DNA of 64,000 nt from an uncultured Siphonobacter sp. (GCA_913775095.1 CAJYIW010000008.1:122418-186417), one strand, 5' to 3'. Shown: positions 17,867-25,110, counted from the first letter of the stretch. Numbers and translations are program-made. The notes: generated by a model from the letters alone, not told the origin.

Positions 17867-17893
17867 GACCAAGAGCTTAATAATCAGCGAAGA

Positions 17894-18115
17894 TCAATAT
17901 TCGTCTTCGTTGAAGAAGAAGTCATCTTTTGTCGGATAATCCGGCCAGATTTCTTCAATGCTTTCGTAAGGTTGACCGTCGTCTTCTAGTTCCTGAAGGT
18001 TTTCAACTACTTCCAGAGGGGCACCCGTCCGGATGGCATAGTCAATAAGTTCATCTTTAGTTGCAGGCCACGGAGCATCCTCCAAATAGGAAGCAAGTTC
18101 AAGGGTCCAATACAT
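17894..18115 (-). CDS. DUF2795 domain protein
   Basis: A 73-residue acidic protein. It matches the DUF2795 pattern: WTLELASYLEDAPWPATKDELIDYAIRTGAP, cited here by its ends YLEDAPWPATKDEL and YAIRTGAP, then an acidic tail ending FFFNEDEY. The family is common in Bacteroidota and Actinobacteria and has no assigned role. A -7 promoter box lies 44 bases upstream. Confidence 0.85.
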   Translation of the reverse strand: MYWTLELASYLEDAPWPATKDELIDYAIRTGAPLEVVENLQELEDDGQPYESIEEIWPDYPTKDDFFFNEDEY

Positions 18116-18158
18116 GCGTTTTCCCTCCTATGATATAATGGGTCCAGAAAAATGACTG

Positions 18159-18166
18159 CAAAAGTA
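18159..18166 (-). promoter_or_regulatory. Bacteroidota -7 box upstream of DUF2795 gene
   Basis: Perfect TACTTTTG on the minus strand, 44 bases before the ATG at 18115. No clear -33 TTG. Confidence 0.5.
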
Positions 18167-18296
18167 AGTCTTTTTTGTATTCGTAATGGACTTACTCCTA
18201 TTTTTCGTCCGAATAAAATAAAAAACGTTCCAAAATGTATCGTTCTTTTCCAAAAAAAAAGAACGTTCTTCCCAGAAGAAATCTAATTTATTGATT

Positions 18297-19076
18297 ATGA
18301 GCGAAATGCATTCGTTTGAAAATAGTAAACTACGGAAAGTAGAAGTTTGTTCGTTCAGTTTAGAGTCTTGCCTGGCTGCCGAAAAGGCCGGGGCGGACCG
18401 AATTGAGTTATGTGCCTCCCCGTTTGAAGGGGGCACCACCCCATCCATGGGATTGACCCTTAAAGTCTTACAGTCGGTGAGCTTGAAGGTGAACGCGATC
18501 TTACGGCCCCGAGGCGGTGATTTTTGTTACGATGATTTGGAATATGAAGTCATAAAATCGGATATCGAAGCCTTCAAAAAAGCGGGAGTTCATGGGCTGG
18601 TACTGGGCATTCTGCTACCCGACGGTCAGGTGGATGTAGCCCGCACCCAGGAACTGGTAGAGCTGGCGGCCCCGCTTCCGGTTACCTTCCATCGGGCGTT
18701 TGATTTTGTGAAGGACCCCGTTCAGGCCCTGGAGGACGTGATTGCTACGGGCTGTCAACTGATTTTAACCTCGGGCTGTCAGGACAAAGCTCCCGATGGA
18801 GCTGAGTTGATCGGACAACTGGTAAAACAGGCGGCGGGTCGAATTGAAATCATGGCCGGAAGCGGCGTCAATGCTGCCAATGCTCAGGCCTTATTAGATA
18901 CGGGTGTAGACGCCCTGCATTTATCGGGCAAGGTAAGCCGCGATAGCCGCATGAACTACCGAAAAGAAGGAATTGCCCTGGGGGGAGTACCTTCCGTACC
19001 GGAATATGACGTTTCGTATACCGATTGGGAACGGGTACAGGCGGTAGTAAAACAGGTTCATGCTCCCACTAACTAG
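18297..19076 (+). CDS. cutC: CutC family protein (copper homeostasis)
   Basis: A 259-residue TIM-barrel protein of the CutC family. The ATG at 18297 is chosen; a TTG two codons upstream is less likely. Family motifs are EVCSFSLESCLAAEKAGADRIELC (near residues 15-40; key E, C, S, D, R), the repeat ILRPRGGDF, HRAFD and the C-terminal MAGSGVN. It was first linked to copper tolerance in E. coli, but the direct role in copper handling is disputed and the reaction is unknown. Confidence 0.92.
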   Translation: MSEMHSFENSKLRKVEVCSFSLESCLAAEKAGADRIELCASPFEGGTTPSMGLTLKVLQSVSLKVNAILRPRGGDFCYDDLEYEVIKSDIEAFKKAGVHGLVLGILLPDGQVDVARTQELVELAAPLPVTFHRAFDFVKDPVQALEDVIATGCQLILTSGCQDKAPDGAELIGQLVKQAAGRIEIMAGSGVNAANAQALLDTGVDALHLSGKVSRDSRMNYRKEGIALGGVPSVPEYDVSYTDWERVQAVVKQVHAPTN

Positions 19077-19140
19077 GGTCAAAAGCAGGGCTACACACGA
19101 GCAATTTAAAAGCTTCCAGGCTATTTCCAGCCAAAGTTCG

Positions 19141-19148
19141 TACTTTTG
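19141..19148 (+). promoter_or_regulatory. Bacteroidota -7 box upstream of pcrB
   Basis: Perfect TACTTTTG, giving a leader of about 105 bases to the ATG at 19262. No clear -33 TTG is seen. Confidence 0.45.
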
Positions 19149-19261
19149 AAAAAGCATCAGGCATAGACCCAGCCAGGTCTCTGAGCAATTATTCCATGGA
19201 ACGTGTCGAGGCAATAGATTACCCTTCAACCGCGTTCGTGTTTAACTGAATACGCACTCTC

Positions 19262-20029
19262 ATGATAAAACCGATTCTTAATCAGTTTATTACGTTTCGG
19301 GAACAAGGTCGAAAAGCATTTGCTGTACTGATTGATCCGGACGATGTACGTCTGGATGAATTTCCTTCATTATTGAAACGTGCTCAGGCTGAGCACGTTG
19401 ATTTTTTCTTTCTGGGCGGTAGTCTGATTACCCAGTTCCAGATGGGCGAAATCATTGCTTTAATTCGGGAATACACGACGATTCCGGTCGTGCTGTTTCT
19501 GGGGAGTAATATGCACGTTCATTCTTCGGCTGATGCCGTTCTGTTTCTGTCCCTAATCTCGGGCCGTAACCCGGAGTATCTGATTGGGCAACAGGTCGTC
19601 GCTGCTCCCATGCTGAAAAAATCAGGTCTGGAAATCCTTCCTACGGGGTATCTGCTCATCGACGCGGGCCAGCAGACGACGGCTTCCTACATGTCGCATA
19701 CGACACCTATTCCCAATAATAAACCCGCCGTAGCGGCCTGTACGGCTATGGCAGGCGAGATGCTGGGACTACGATTAACGTATCTGGACGCGGGAAGCGG
19801 GGCTTTAAAAAGCATTACCCCGGAAATGATTGCTGCGGTTCGACAAAGTGTGGAAACGCCCCTGATTATTGGCGGAGGTATTGATTCCGCTCAAAAGGCA
19901 AAAATCGCCTGGCAAGCGGGAGCCGATGTAGTGGTGGTAGGAAACGGGATCGAAAAGAACCCGGATTTATTACCCGAAATTGCCGCTACCGTTCGGAAGA
20001 TGAATGAAAACCTAACGGTTCACTTATAA
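19262..20029 (+). CDS. pcrB: Geranylgeranylglyceryl/heptaprenylglyceryl phosphate synthase
   Basis: A 255-residue TIM-barrel prenyltransferase joining glycerol-1-phosphate to a polyprenyl diphosphate, the first step of archaeal-type ether lipids. Family features are VLIDPDD near the N-terminus (about 22-28), FLGGSLI (about 50-56), the YLDAGSGA segment and the phosphate-binding IIGGGIDS near residues 200-207. Group II members from Bacteroidota are known to be active enzymes, yet the product's physiological role in these bacteria is unresolved. Terminated by a strong bidirectional hairpin. Confidence 0.92.
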   Translation: MIKPILNQFITFREQGRKAFAVLIDPDDVRLDEFPSLLKRAQAEHVDFFFLGGSLITQFQMGEIIALIREYTTIPVVLFLGSNMHVHSSADAVLFLSLISGRNPEYLIGQQVVAAPMLKKSGLEILPTGYLLIDAGQQTTASYMSHTTPIPNNKPAVAACTAMAGEMLGLRLTYLDAGSGALKSITPEMIAAVRQSVETPLIIGGGIDSAQKAKIAWQAGADVVVVGNGIEKNPDLLPEIAATVRKMNENLTVHL

Positions 20030-20042
20030 TCGATAGATCTAT

Positions 20043-20089
20043 AAAAGGAAAAGCCTGAGTCAGTGGTATGATCTCAGGCTTTTCCTTTT
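20043..20089. terminator. Bidirectional intrinsic terminator
   Basis: A perfect 17-bp stem (AAAAGGAAAAGCCTGAG and its complement) between convergent pcrB and the NifU-like gene. Confidence 0.93.
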
Positions 20090-20103
20090 ATATCGGAACG
20101 AGC

Positions 20104-20703
20104 TTATACGCCCTCTGCTTCCACTAATTTCACTTCGGGAACCATCCGGGTTAACAGGTTTTCAATGCCTGCTTTCAACGTCATCGTCGACGAAGGACAA
20201 CCGCTGCACGAACCCTGCAGTAATAACTTCACCAGCCCGGTTTCTTCCTGGAACGAAGAAAAAGTAATTGCTCCGCCATCCATTTCAACGGCTGGTTTCA
20301 CGTACTGATCCAGCACAGCCTTGATTTTAATAACCGTATCGGAATCCTGTTCACCGTTGATGACGTCGTGCTGGGTTTCAGCCGCCGCACGGGTTAAGAC
20401 GGGCTTACCCGTATCCATGTAGCGTTTAATGAGCTGTTTGGTTTCGAACAACACTTCTTCCCATTCCGTTTCTTCGTCTTTGGTAACGGTTACGAAGTTA
20501 TAGGAAATGAACACGCGTTGAACCCAGTCATTACCGAATAATTCAACGGCTAAAGGAGAGTTTTTTTCGGGAGAAATGGCTTCTTCGGGAGAAGCAAAAT
20601 CGAAGGAAACGCCTTCAGGAACCAGTTCGAAGTTGATGACAAACTTCATGGAATTTGGGTTCGGTGTCGTTTCTGTATAGACAAGTACCTGTGGTCGGAG
20701 CAT
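20104..20703 (-). CDS. Nfu-type iron-sulfur cluster scaffold/carrier
   Basis: A 199-residue protein with an N-terminal Nfu_N domain (about 8-95; ETTPNPNSMKFV is the signature). Its C-terminal NifU-like domain (about 122-195) has the cluster-binding C166-SG-C169 in LLLQGSCSGCP. It carries 4Fe-4S clusters to apo-proteins. No other suf or isc gene is adjacent. The start used has the usual spacing to TPNP; the unusual MLRPQVLVYTE extension is retained. Confidence 0.93.
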   Translation of the reverse strand: MLRPQVLVYTETTPNPNSMKFVINFELVPEGVSFDFASPEEAISPEKNSPLAVELFGNDWVQRVFISYNFVTVTKDEETEWEEVLFETKQLIKRYMDTGKPVLTRAAAETQHDVINGEQDSDTVIKIKAVLDQYVKPAVEMDGGAITFSSFQEETGLVKLLLQGSCSGCPSSTMTLKAGIENLLTRMVPEVKLVEAEGV

Positions 20704-20988
20704 AACGCTGGGAATATCTGTAGTTATAGGTGTTTATCCAACACGAATTTACAGGTTTCAGTTTCAGGTTGTTCCTTTTTAGAATGAAAATCAAACGCAG
20801 AAACGCGACTTCATTGCGTCTGGCCGGAAGCCGAAGAAGAATGGAAAGGGAACCTAAACGCCCTCTTGTCCTGGACGCACCACTGGTGCAAGATTCCAAT
20901 AGTGTACGGTGAATGAAGACAGATGCCCTTCTGTCGCTGGTTGCTTACAGCCAAAATCAGAAATCTGCATTGATTCATTTATCAATAA

Positions 20989-21090
20989 TACGTAGAGACG
21001 TCCATTGATGGCGTCTCGGCTGGGGAATGAAAATACACGGGAAGGTAACCAAACTGCCTTTATCCAGACGCGATCAATGGACGTCTCTAC
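20989..21090. repeat. Inverted GTAGAGACGTCCAT repeat element
   Basis: The left arm GTAGAGACGTCCATTGATGG (20990 on) is matched by the inverted right arm, whose plus-strand end reads CAATGGACGTCTCTAC (21075-21090). The central 60 bases are unpaired. A single-arm relative occurs at 47049-47075, so this is a dispersed element. Related GTAGAGACG palindromes are widespread in bacterial genomes as repetitive extragenic sequences. Confidence 0.7.
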
Positions 21091-21106
21091 AGATAAAGGA
21101 AAACGA

Positions 21107-21141
21107 AAAATCCCGCCTGAATCAGATTCAAACGGGATTTT
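21107..21141 (-). terminator. Intrinsic terminator of rplU-rpmA
   Basis: The stem AAAATCCCG/CGGGATTTT has an inner TGAATC/GATTCA stem; located 65 bases after the rpmA stop, with T-rich flanks. Confidence 0.8.
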
Positions 21142-21205
21142 CTAATGCTTTAAGTCATCGGCGTTTTTAGGTACTGAAAACAGTAGACTAAAAACTGAAA
21201 ATGGA

Positions 21206-21472
21206 CTAAGCTTCTGCTTTTACGGGAAGAACGCTAACGAAAGAACGTCCTTTCAGACCTTTCTTGAATTCTACAACACCGTCAGTTAAAGCGAAAAGCG
21301 TGTGGTCTTTTCCGATACCTACGTTACGGCCAGCATTGTGCTGAGTTCCGCGTTGACGAACTAATACGTTGCCAGCAATGGCAGCTTGTCCGCCGAAGAT
21401 TTTTACGCCGAGACGTTTGCTTTCCGATTCCCGGCCGTTTTTGGAGCTACCGACCCCTTTCTTGTGTGCCAT
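21206..21472 (-). CDS. rpmA: 50S ribosomal protein L27
   Basis: An 88-residue ribosomal protein of the large subunit near the peptidyl-transferase centre. The N-terminus [19 protein letters not shown] and [17 protein letters not shown] are hallmark sequences. There is no cleavable N-terminal extension as in Firmicutes. Second gene of the rplU-rpmA operon, 74 bases after rplU. Confidence 0.98.
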   Translation of the reverse strand: MAHKKGVGSSKNGRESESKRLGVKIFGGQAAIAGNVLVRQRGTQHNAGRNVGIGKDHTLFALTDGVVEFKKGLKGRSFVSVLPVKAEA

Positions 21473-21546
21473 GATCTTGTTTAGTTTTTAGTTAATAGGG
21501 TATAATTGATAGTTTTTAAAAACCAGCAACTCTTCGCTACAACCAA

Positions 21547-21858
21547 TTACAATGAAATTTCTTCGATTAAGATTTTCGTCAGGTCCTGACGGTGGCCGTT
21601 TTGCTTCTGATACCCCTTGCGGCGTTTCTTACGGAAGACAATGACCTTCTCACCACGAACGTGGCTTAGGATCTTGGCTTTAACGCTAGCACCTGAAACA
21701 ACAGGAGCACCAACGGTAATGGCACCATCATTGTCCACCAATAGAACCTTATCCAGCACAAGGGCAGCACCTTCCTCACCCGCTAAACGGTGCGTGTAGA
21801 GGTATTGGTTTTGTTCGACTTTAAATTGCTGACCTGCGATCTCGACAATTGCGTACAT
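21547..21858 (-). CDS. rplU: 50S ribosomal protein L21
   Basis: A 103-residue ribosomal protein binding 23S rRNA. The start is the ATG at 21858 (MYAIVEIAGQQFKVEQ), which matches the family; upstream in-frame codons lie within the promoter. The C-terminal KKRRKGYQKQNGHRQ is the conserved basic RNA-binding tail. It is transcribed with rpmA from the promoter at 21893-21924. Confidence 0.98.
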   Translation of the reverse strand: MYAIVEIAGQQFKVEQNQYLYTHRLAGEEGAALVLDKVLLVDNDGAITVGAPVVSGASVKAKILSHVRGEKVIVFRKKRRKGYQKQNGHRQDLTKILIEEISL

Positions 21859-21892
21859 TTGAAAATTATGTTTGGTCCTGAAAAATGGACTG

Positions 21893-21924
21893 CAAAGGTA
21901 GTGAAATCTTTTGACAATCAGCAA
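21893..21924 (-). promoter_or_regulatory. Promoter of rplU-rpmA
   Basis: Minus-strand TTG (21922-21924), 21-base spacer and a perfect -7 box TACCTTTG (21893-21900). It lies 35 bases before the rplU start. Confidence 0.7.
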
Positions 21925-21940
21925 GTCGCGGGGGATTTTT

Positions 21941-22032
21941 GTTGTTGGTTACTCGTTGCTGGTTGTTAGTGATTGCTCAGGAGTAGATTCACCAATTCCT
22001 TCAAACAACTAACAACCAGTAACCAACAACCC
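21941..22032. repeat. Split inverted repeat (GTTGTTGGTTACT / GGTTGTTAG)
   Basis: The left arm GTTGTTGGTTACT plus GGTTGTTAGT (21941-21970, interrupted by a 7-base insertion) is the inverse of the right arm ending AACCAACAAC (22007-22030). It lies between tyrA and the rplU promoter. The poor GC content and long loop make it an unusual terminator; a repeat element is also possible. Confidence 0.55.
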
Positions 22033-22037
22033 CAAAA

Positions 22038-22877
22038 CTACTCCAGAATCCGCTGAATGTCATTGGCGTCTTTCAAATACCCCTGAAAACGGTCGTAACT
22101 ATCGGATAACATTAATCCTTTGAATTTCAGTAAGTTATTGATGTATTCATCCAGCACATCCAGGATATTTTCCCGATTTTGACGGAAAATGGGAATCCAG
22201 GTTTCAGGGGAGCTTTTCGCCAGACGCACCGTACTGGCAAAACCCGAACTGGCCAGTTCAAAAATCCGGTTGGCTTCCTTTTCTTTTTCCAGCGTGGTTA
22301 AGGCCAGAGCAAACGAACAGATGTGAGAAATATGGGAAATGTAAGCCGTATGCACGTCATGGGATACCGAATCGAATTCTGTAATCTTCATGCCAATAGA
22401 TTCGTACAGCTCTTTTACCGTGGCAACAGCCTCTGAATCCGAGTCGGCCGCGTCACAAATGACATTGTATTTTCCGGCAAATAAGCCCCGGACGGCAGCT
22501 TCAGGCCCGGAATACTCCGTACCCGCCATCGGGTGCGTAGCCACAAACCGGCGACGGTTCGGATGATTCTTCACTGCTTCGACAATCGGACGTTTCGTCG
22601 ATCCTACGTCGATCACAATTTGCTTATCAATCCGATCCAGAACGTATGGTAAAAGGGTCAGCAGTCCGTCGACGGGTACGGCCAGTATAATCAGGTCTGA
22701 TTGGTTGATGGCATCGTCAAGCAAGGCCATTTTATCTACTAACTTCAGTTCAAGGGCTTTCACTACGTGCTCGACCTGCTTATCCACCCCGATGATGGTA
22801 TCCGCAAAGCCTGATTCTTTTAAAGCCAGGGCCATCGAGCCGCCAATCAAGCCAATGCCAACAATTGCTACAGTCAT
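22038..22877 (-). CDS. tyrA: Prephenate dehydrogenase
   Basis: Oxidative decarboxylation of prephenate to 4-hydroxyphenylpyruvate, the committed step to tyrosine. The 279-residue protein has an NAD-binding GIGLIGGSMA at residues 7-16 and the signature HPMAGTEYSG (about 115-124). The helical dimerisation domain follows. There is no fused chorismate mutase or ACT domain, so allosteric control by an ACT domain is absent. It follows the aminotransferase by 40 bases and is in the same transcript, behind the tyrosine leader at 24182-24235. Confidence 0.95.
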   Translation of the reverse strand: MTVAIVGIGLIGGSMALALKESGFADTIIGVDKQVEHVVKALELKLVDKMALLDDAINQSDLIILAVPVDGLLTLLPYVLDRIDKQIVIDVGSTKRPIVEAVKNHPNRRRFVATHPMAGTEYSGPEAAVRGLFAGKYNVICDAADSDSEAVATVKELYESIGMKITEFDSVSHDVHTAYISHISHICSFALALTTLEKEKEANRIFELASSGFASTVRLAKSSPETWIPIFRQNRENILDVLDEYINNLLKFKGLMLSDSYDRFQGYLKDANDIQRILE

Positions 22878-22917
22878 GGTAGAGTTTTCTGTTTACAGTT
22901 TTTAGTTTTCAGTTGAC

Positions 22918-24090
22918 TTAGCAAATGCCCCGGCTTTGCCGAATTCTTAAGATCGAGGCTTCAAAGACCGATACTTCTGCACAGAGCGAAATCCGGATGT
23001 AGCCATTCCCCTGCGAACCAAAAATGCCGCCGGGAGTGATAAAGACGTTGGCATTGTAAAGAATTTCATCGGATAACGCGTAGCCATCTGAATAGGTAGA
23101 CGGGATTTTTGCCCACACGAACATCCCCGTTTGCCGGGGATCATAGGTACAATCCAGCAGGTCGAGTAACTCGAATACTTTCTTCTGGCGTTCGGCGTAA
23201 ATGGCGTTCAGCTCATCATACCAGGACTCGGGGTTATGCAGAGCTTCAATCGCGGCTTCCTGTAATGGCAGGAACATGCCGGAGTCCATGTTGGATTTGA
23301 AACGGACGACATTGGCCAGATGCTCGGCACCACCCGCCAGCATACCCATTCGCCAGCCTGCCATATTATGCGACTTGGAAAGCGAATTCAGCTCCAGAGC
23401 CACTTCTTTGGCTCCGGGTACCGACAGGATGCTGTTATACTCCTTGTTTAAAATAAAACTGTACGGATTGTCATTAACAATCAGGATGTTATGTTCTTTT
23501 CCGAAGGCTACCAATTCTTCGTACAGGGCGGGCGTAGCCTTCGCTCCCGTGGGCATGTGAGGATAATTTACCCACATGACTTTTACCCTGGATAAGTCCG
23601 TCTGGGCCAGAGCTTTCAGATCGGGTAACCAGCCGTTTTCTTCCGAAAGATCATACTCCCGTACTTCCGCTCCGGTCAGCAGGGAGGCTGCTTTATAGGT
23701 CGGGTAACCCGGATTAGGCACGAGCGTAACCGTACCCGGTTCCAGGTAACTCATGGCAATGTGCATGATTCCCTCTTTTGAACCGATCAGGGGCAAAATT
23801 TCATGGGCCGGATTAAGCTCTACGTGGAAATAGTTCTGGTACCAGTTCGCAAAAGCCTGACGCAGAGCCGGAAGCCCCACGTAGCTTTGATAGGCGTGGT
23901 TGCGGGGGTTCTGGGCGGAATGGCTCAGAGCGTCAATCGTCTGGGGCGAGGGCGGCAAATCGGGGCTGCCGATACCAAGGTTAATCACGTCGAGGCCACG
24001 GCTCTTCATTTCGGCGATTTCTTTGAGCTTCGTCGAAAAGTAGTATTCCTGTACCAAACTGAGCCGTTGAGCGGGCTGAATCGTTGCCAT
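22918..24090 (-). CDS. PLP-dependent class I/II aminotransferase of the tyrosine operon
   Basis: A 390-residue fold-type I aminotransferase. The PLP Schiff-base lysine is K239 in NSLSKSHNMAGWRMG, and the substrate-carboxylate arginine lies in the C-terminal GYIRISLC. NPGYPTY and NDNPYSF are the cofactor-binding landmarks. In Bacteroidota, this type sits with prephenate enzymes and probably converts hydroxyphenylpyruvate or phenylpyruvate to tyrosine or phenylalanine. LL-diaminopimelate or aspartate aminotransferase activity cannot be excluded. Being directly upstream of tyrA and downstream of a tyrosine attenuator strongly supports tyrosine synthesis. Confidence 0.9.
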   Translation of the reverse strand: MATIQPAQRLSLVQEYYFSTKLKEIAEMKSRGLDVINLGIGSPDLPPSPQTIDALSHSAQNPRNHAYQSYVGLPALRQAFANWYQNYFHVELNPAHEILPLIGSKEGIMHIAMSYLEPGTVTLVPNPGYPTYKAASLLTGAEVREYDLSEENGWLPDLKALAQTDLSRVKVMWVNYPHMPTGAKATPALYEELVAFGKEHNILIVNDNPYSFILNKEYNSILSVPGAKEVALELNSLSKSHNMAGWRMGMLAGGAEHLANVVRFKSNMDSGMFLPLQEAAIEALHNPESWYDELNAIYAERQKKVFELLDLLDCTYDPRQTGMFVWAKIPSTYSDGYALSDEILYNANVFITPGGIFGSQGNGYIRISLCAEVSVFEASILRIRQSRGIC

Positions 24091-24101
24091 GTTATTGGAT
24101 A

Positions 24102-24133
24102 TAAAAACAAAAAACCGACTCCATACGGGCCGG
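24102..24133 (-). terminator. Attenuator terminator upstream of aminotransferase-tyrA
   Basis: On the minus strand CCGGCCC, loop GTAT, then GG-A-GTCGG forms seven pairs with one bulged A and one G-U pair (24115-24133). TTTTTTGTTTTT (24102-24113) follows at once. It ends only 12 bases before the aminotransferase ATG, so termination here would silence the operon. Confidence 0.8.
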
Positions 24134-24180
24134 CTGCGGAATGATGCAATGCTTTTTGAAAAGGCAATTTCCTACCCGGC
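24129..24180 (-). promoter_or_regulatory. Putative antiterminator structure of the tyrosine leader
   Basis: Minus-strand GCCGG (24176-24180) can pair with CCGGC (24129-24133), the 5' arm of the terminator. An inner GGAA (24169-24172) pairs with TTCC (24138-24141), and a small GCCTTTT/AAAAAGC hairpin sits inside. This pairing excludes the terminator stem. Pairings were found by eye; no energies were calculated. Confidence 0.6.
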
Positions 24181-24181
24181 T

Positions 24182-24235
24182 CTACGCGTTGGCGTAGTAG
24201 TAATAATAAGAAGCCGTGTACAGAATCGTTGCCAT
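24182..24235 (-). CDS. Tyrosine-rich leader peptide (attenuator ORF)
   Basis: A 17-codon ORF reading MATILYTASYYYYYANA, with tyrosine at positions 6 and 10-14 (TAC, TAT, TAT, TAC, TAC, TAC) and a TAG stop. Six tyrosines in 17 residues directly upstream of tyrosine biosynthesis genes is the hallmark of a ribosome-sensing leader peptide. It starts about 10 bases after the predicted transcription start. The start context GATAACAACT is A-rich without a Shine-Dalgarno, normal for the phylum. Its stop and last tyrosine codons form the hairpin CTACGC/GCGTAG (24182-24197). When tyrosyl-tRNA is short, a ribosome stalled on the tyrosine run would free GCCGG for the antiterminator; with ample tyrosine, the ribosome reaches the stop and covers it. 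That mechanism is inference. Confidence 0.85.
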   Translation of the reverse strand: MATILYTASYYYYYANA

Positions 24236-24253
24236 AGTTGTTATCGAACGGAG

Positions 24254-24284
24254 CAAAAGTATCGGGCATTTTTGGAATCGCCAA
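24254..24284 (-). promoter_or_regulatory. Promoter of the tyrosine leader-aminotransferase-tyrA operon
   Basis: Minus-strand TTG (24282-24284), exactly 20 bases, then the perfect -7 box TACTTTTG (24254-24261). The spacing matches the Bacteroidota consensus and places the transcript start about 10 bases before the leader ATG. Confidence 0.8.
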
Positions 24285-24342
24285 GGAAATCTACTGGAAA
24301 TGTTGAGCGTAACTGTAAAATCGCAGCTCATGGTCAGTGGGG

Positions 24343-24393
24343 CTTATTCTGAACTTCCCGAAAGTTCAAAACTTTAGGGAAGTTCAGAATAAG
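24343..24393. repeat. 51-bp near-perfect palindrome
   Basis: A 17-bp perfect outer stem (CTTATTCTGAACTTCCC and its exact complement), one G/A mismatch, then a 6-bp inner stem AAAGTT/AACTTT and a 3-base loop. It lies between the divergent tyrosine-operon promoter and the Uma2 gene. No T-run follows, so a repeat element or cruciform is likelier than a terminator. Confidence 0.8.
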
Positions 24394-24457
24394 ATCGCAA
24401 ACGCTGGCAAATTTTTTTGGTAACTTATCAACCATTAACTCTAATCCCAGAATTGTT

Positions 24458-25087
24458 ATGGCTACCCTTCAGCGTACCTTTATCAGTCAGGAAGAATATC
24501 TTCAAATCGAACGCACCGCTACTGGAAAAAGTGAATACTTCAATGGTCAGATCATCACCATGGGTGATCTCAATGAACTGACTTCCGAAAACTGGGGCGG
24601 CAAATACCACAACGTAATTCAGGAAAACCTGTCACGGGCCATTGACGAGCATTTGCAGGAGCAGGGAATGGGCCACAGTTTCACGGGCGATCAGCGGATT
24701 TTTGTGGAGGAGACGAAGTATTATACCTATCCTGATCTGGCCCTTACGGTTGGTGAACCCGAATTCTCGGACAGTCAGGTGGATACGCTGCTGAATCCGG
24801 CGGTTATTGTGGAGGTGATGTCCGCCAAAAGCAGTAATTATGACCGGGGCAGTAAGTTTGAAAACTATCGTGCATTACCCTCACTTCAGGAATATCTGGT
24901 CATTGATTCCCGCCGGATTTACGCAGAATTATGGCGGAAGAATGAGTCCGGCCAGTGGACCTTAGCGGATCAGGCCCAACACGGTTCGGATATGCTTCAT
25001 TTGCAAAGCATCGACCTGTTTATCCTCATGGACGATGCCTACGAGCAAACCGAAGGCTTGCCCGAAGAGGAGTTTTCGATACGTTAA
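24458..25087 (+). CDS. Uma2 family (DUF820) putative endonuclease
   Basis: A 209-residue protein of the PD-(D/E)XK-like Uma2/DUF820 family. The core includes ERTATGKSEYFNGQI (substrate-side Glu), TYPDLALTVG (Asp of the nuclease motif), NPAVIVEVMSAKS (Glu-x-Lys-like motif; the spacing is E-V-M-S) and YDRGSKFENYRALPSLQEYLVID. Members are abundant in Cyanobacteria and Cytophagales. Function is unproved and often assumed to be a nuclease of mobile origin. A terminator follows at 25111-25144. Confidence 0.88.
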   Translation: MATLQRTFISQEEYLQIERTATGKSEYFNGQIITMGDLNELTSENWGGKYHNVIQENLSRAIDEHLQEQGMGHSFTGDQRIFVEETKYYTYPDLALTVGEPEFSDSQVDTLLNPAVIVEVMSAKSSNYDRGSKFENYRALPSLQEYLVIDSRRIYAELWRKNESGQWTLADQAQHGSDMLHLQSIDLFILMDDAYEQTEGLPEEEFSIR

Positions 25088-25110
25088 TCTCCATCCGTTG
25101 TAAAGCTTTG

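Larger units (their letters stand above)
20704..21205. other. Intergenic region with repeat element and terminator
   Basis: This 500-base gap between nfu and rpmA contains the inverted GTAGAGACG element (20989-21090) and the rpmA terminator. The rest (20704-20980) has open frames of poor composition on both strands, and I see no gene or RNA in it. Confidence 0.5.

Noticed and set aside
20615..20912. Overlapping frames on both strands upstream of nfu
   Set aside because: Composition is unlike a protein and one frame overlaps the nfu coding region; no family resemblance.
24006..24284. 92-residue minus-strand frame across the tyrosine leader
   Set aside because: It runs through the promoter, terminator and the 5' part of the aminotransferase gene in another frame, with low-complexity composition; the 17-codon Tyr ORF in a different frame explains the region better.
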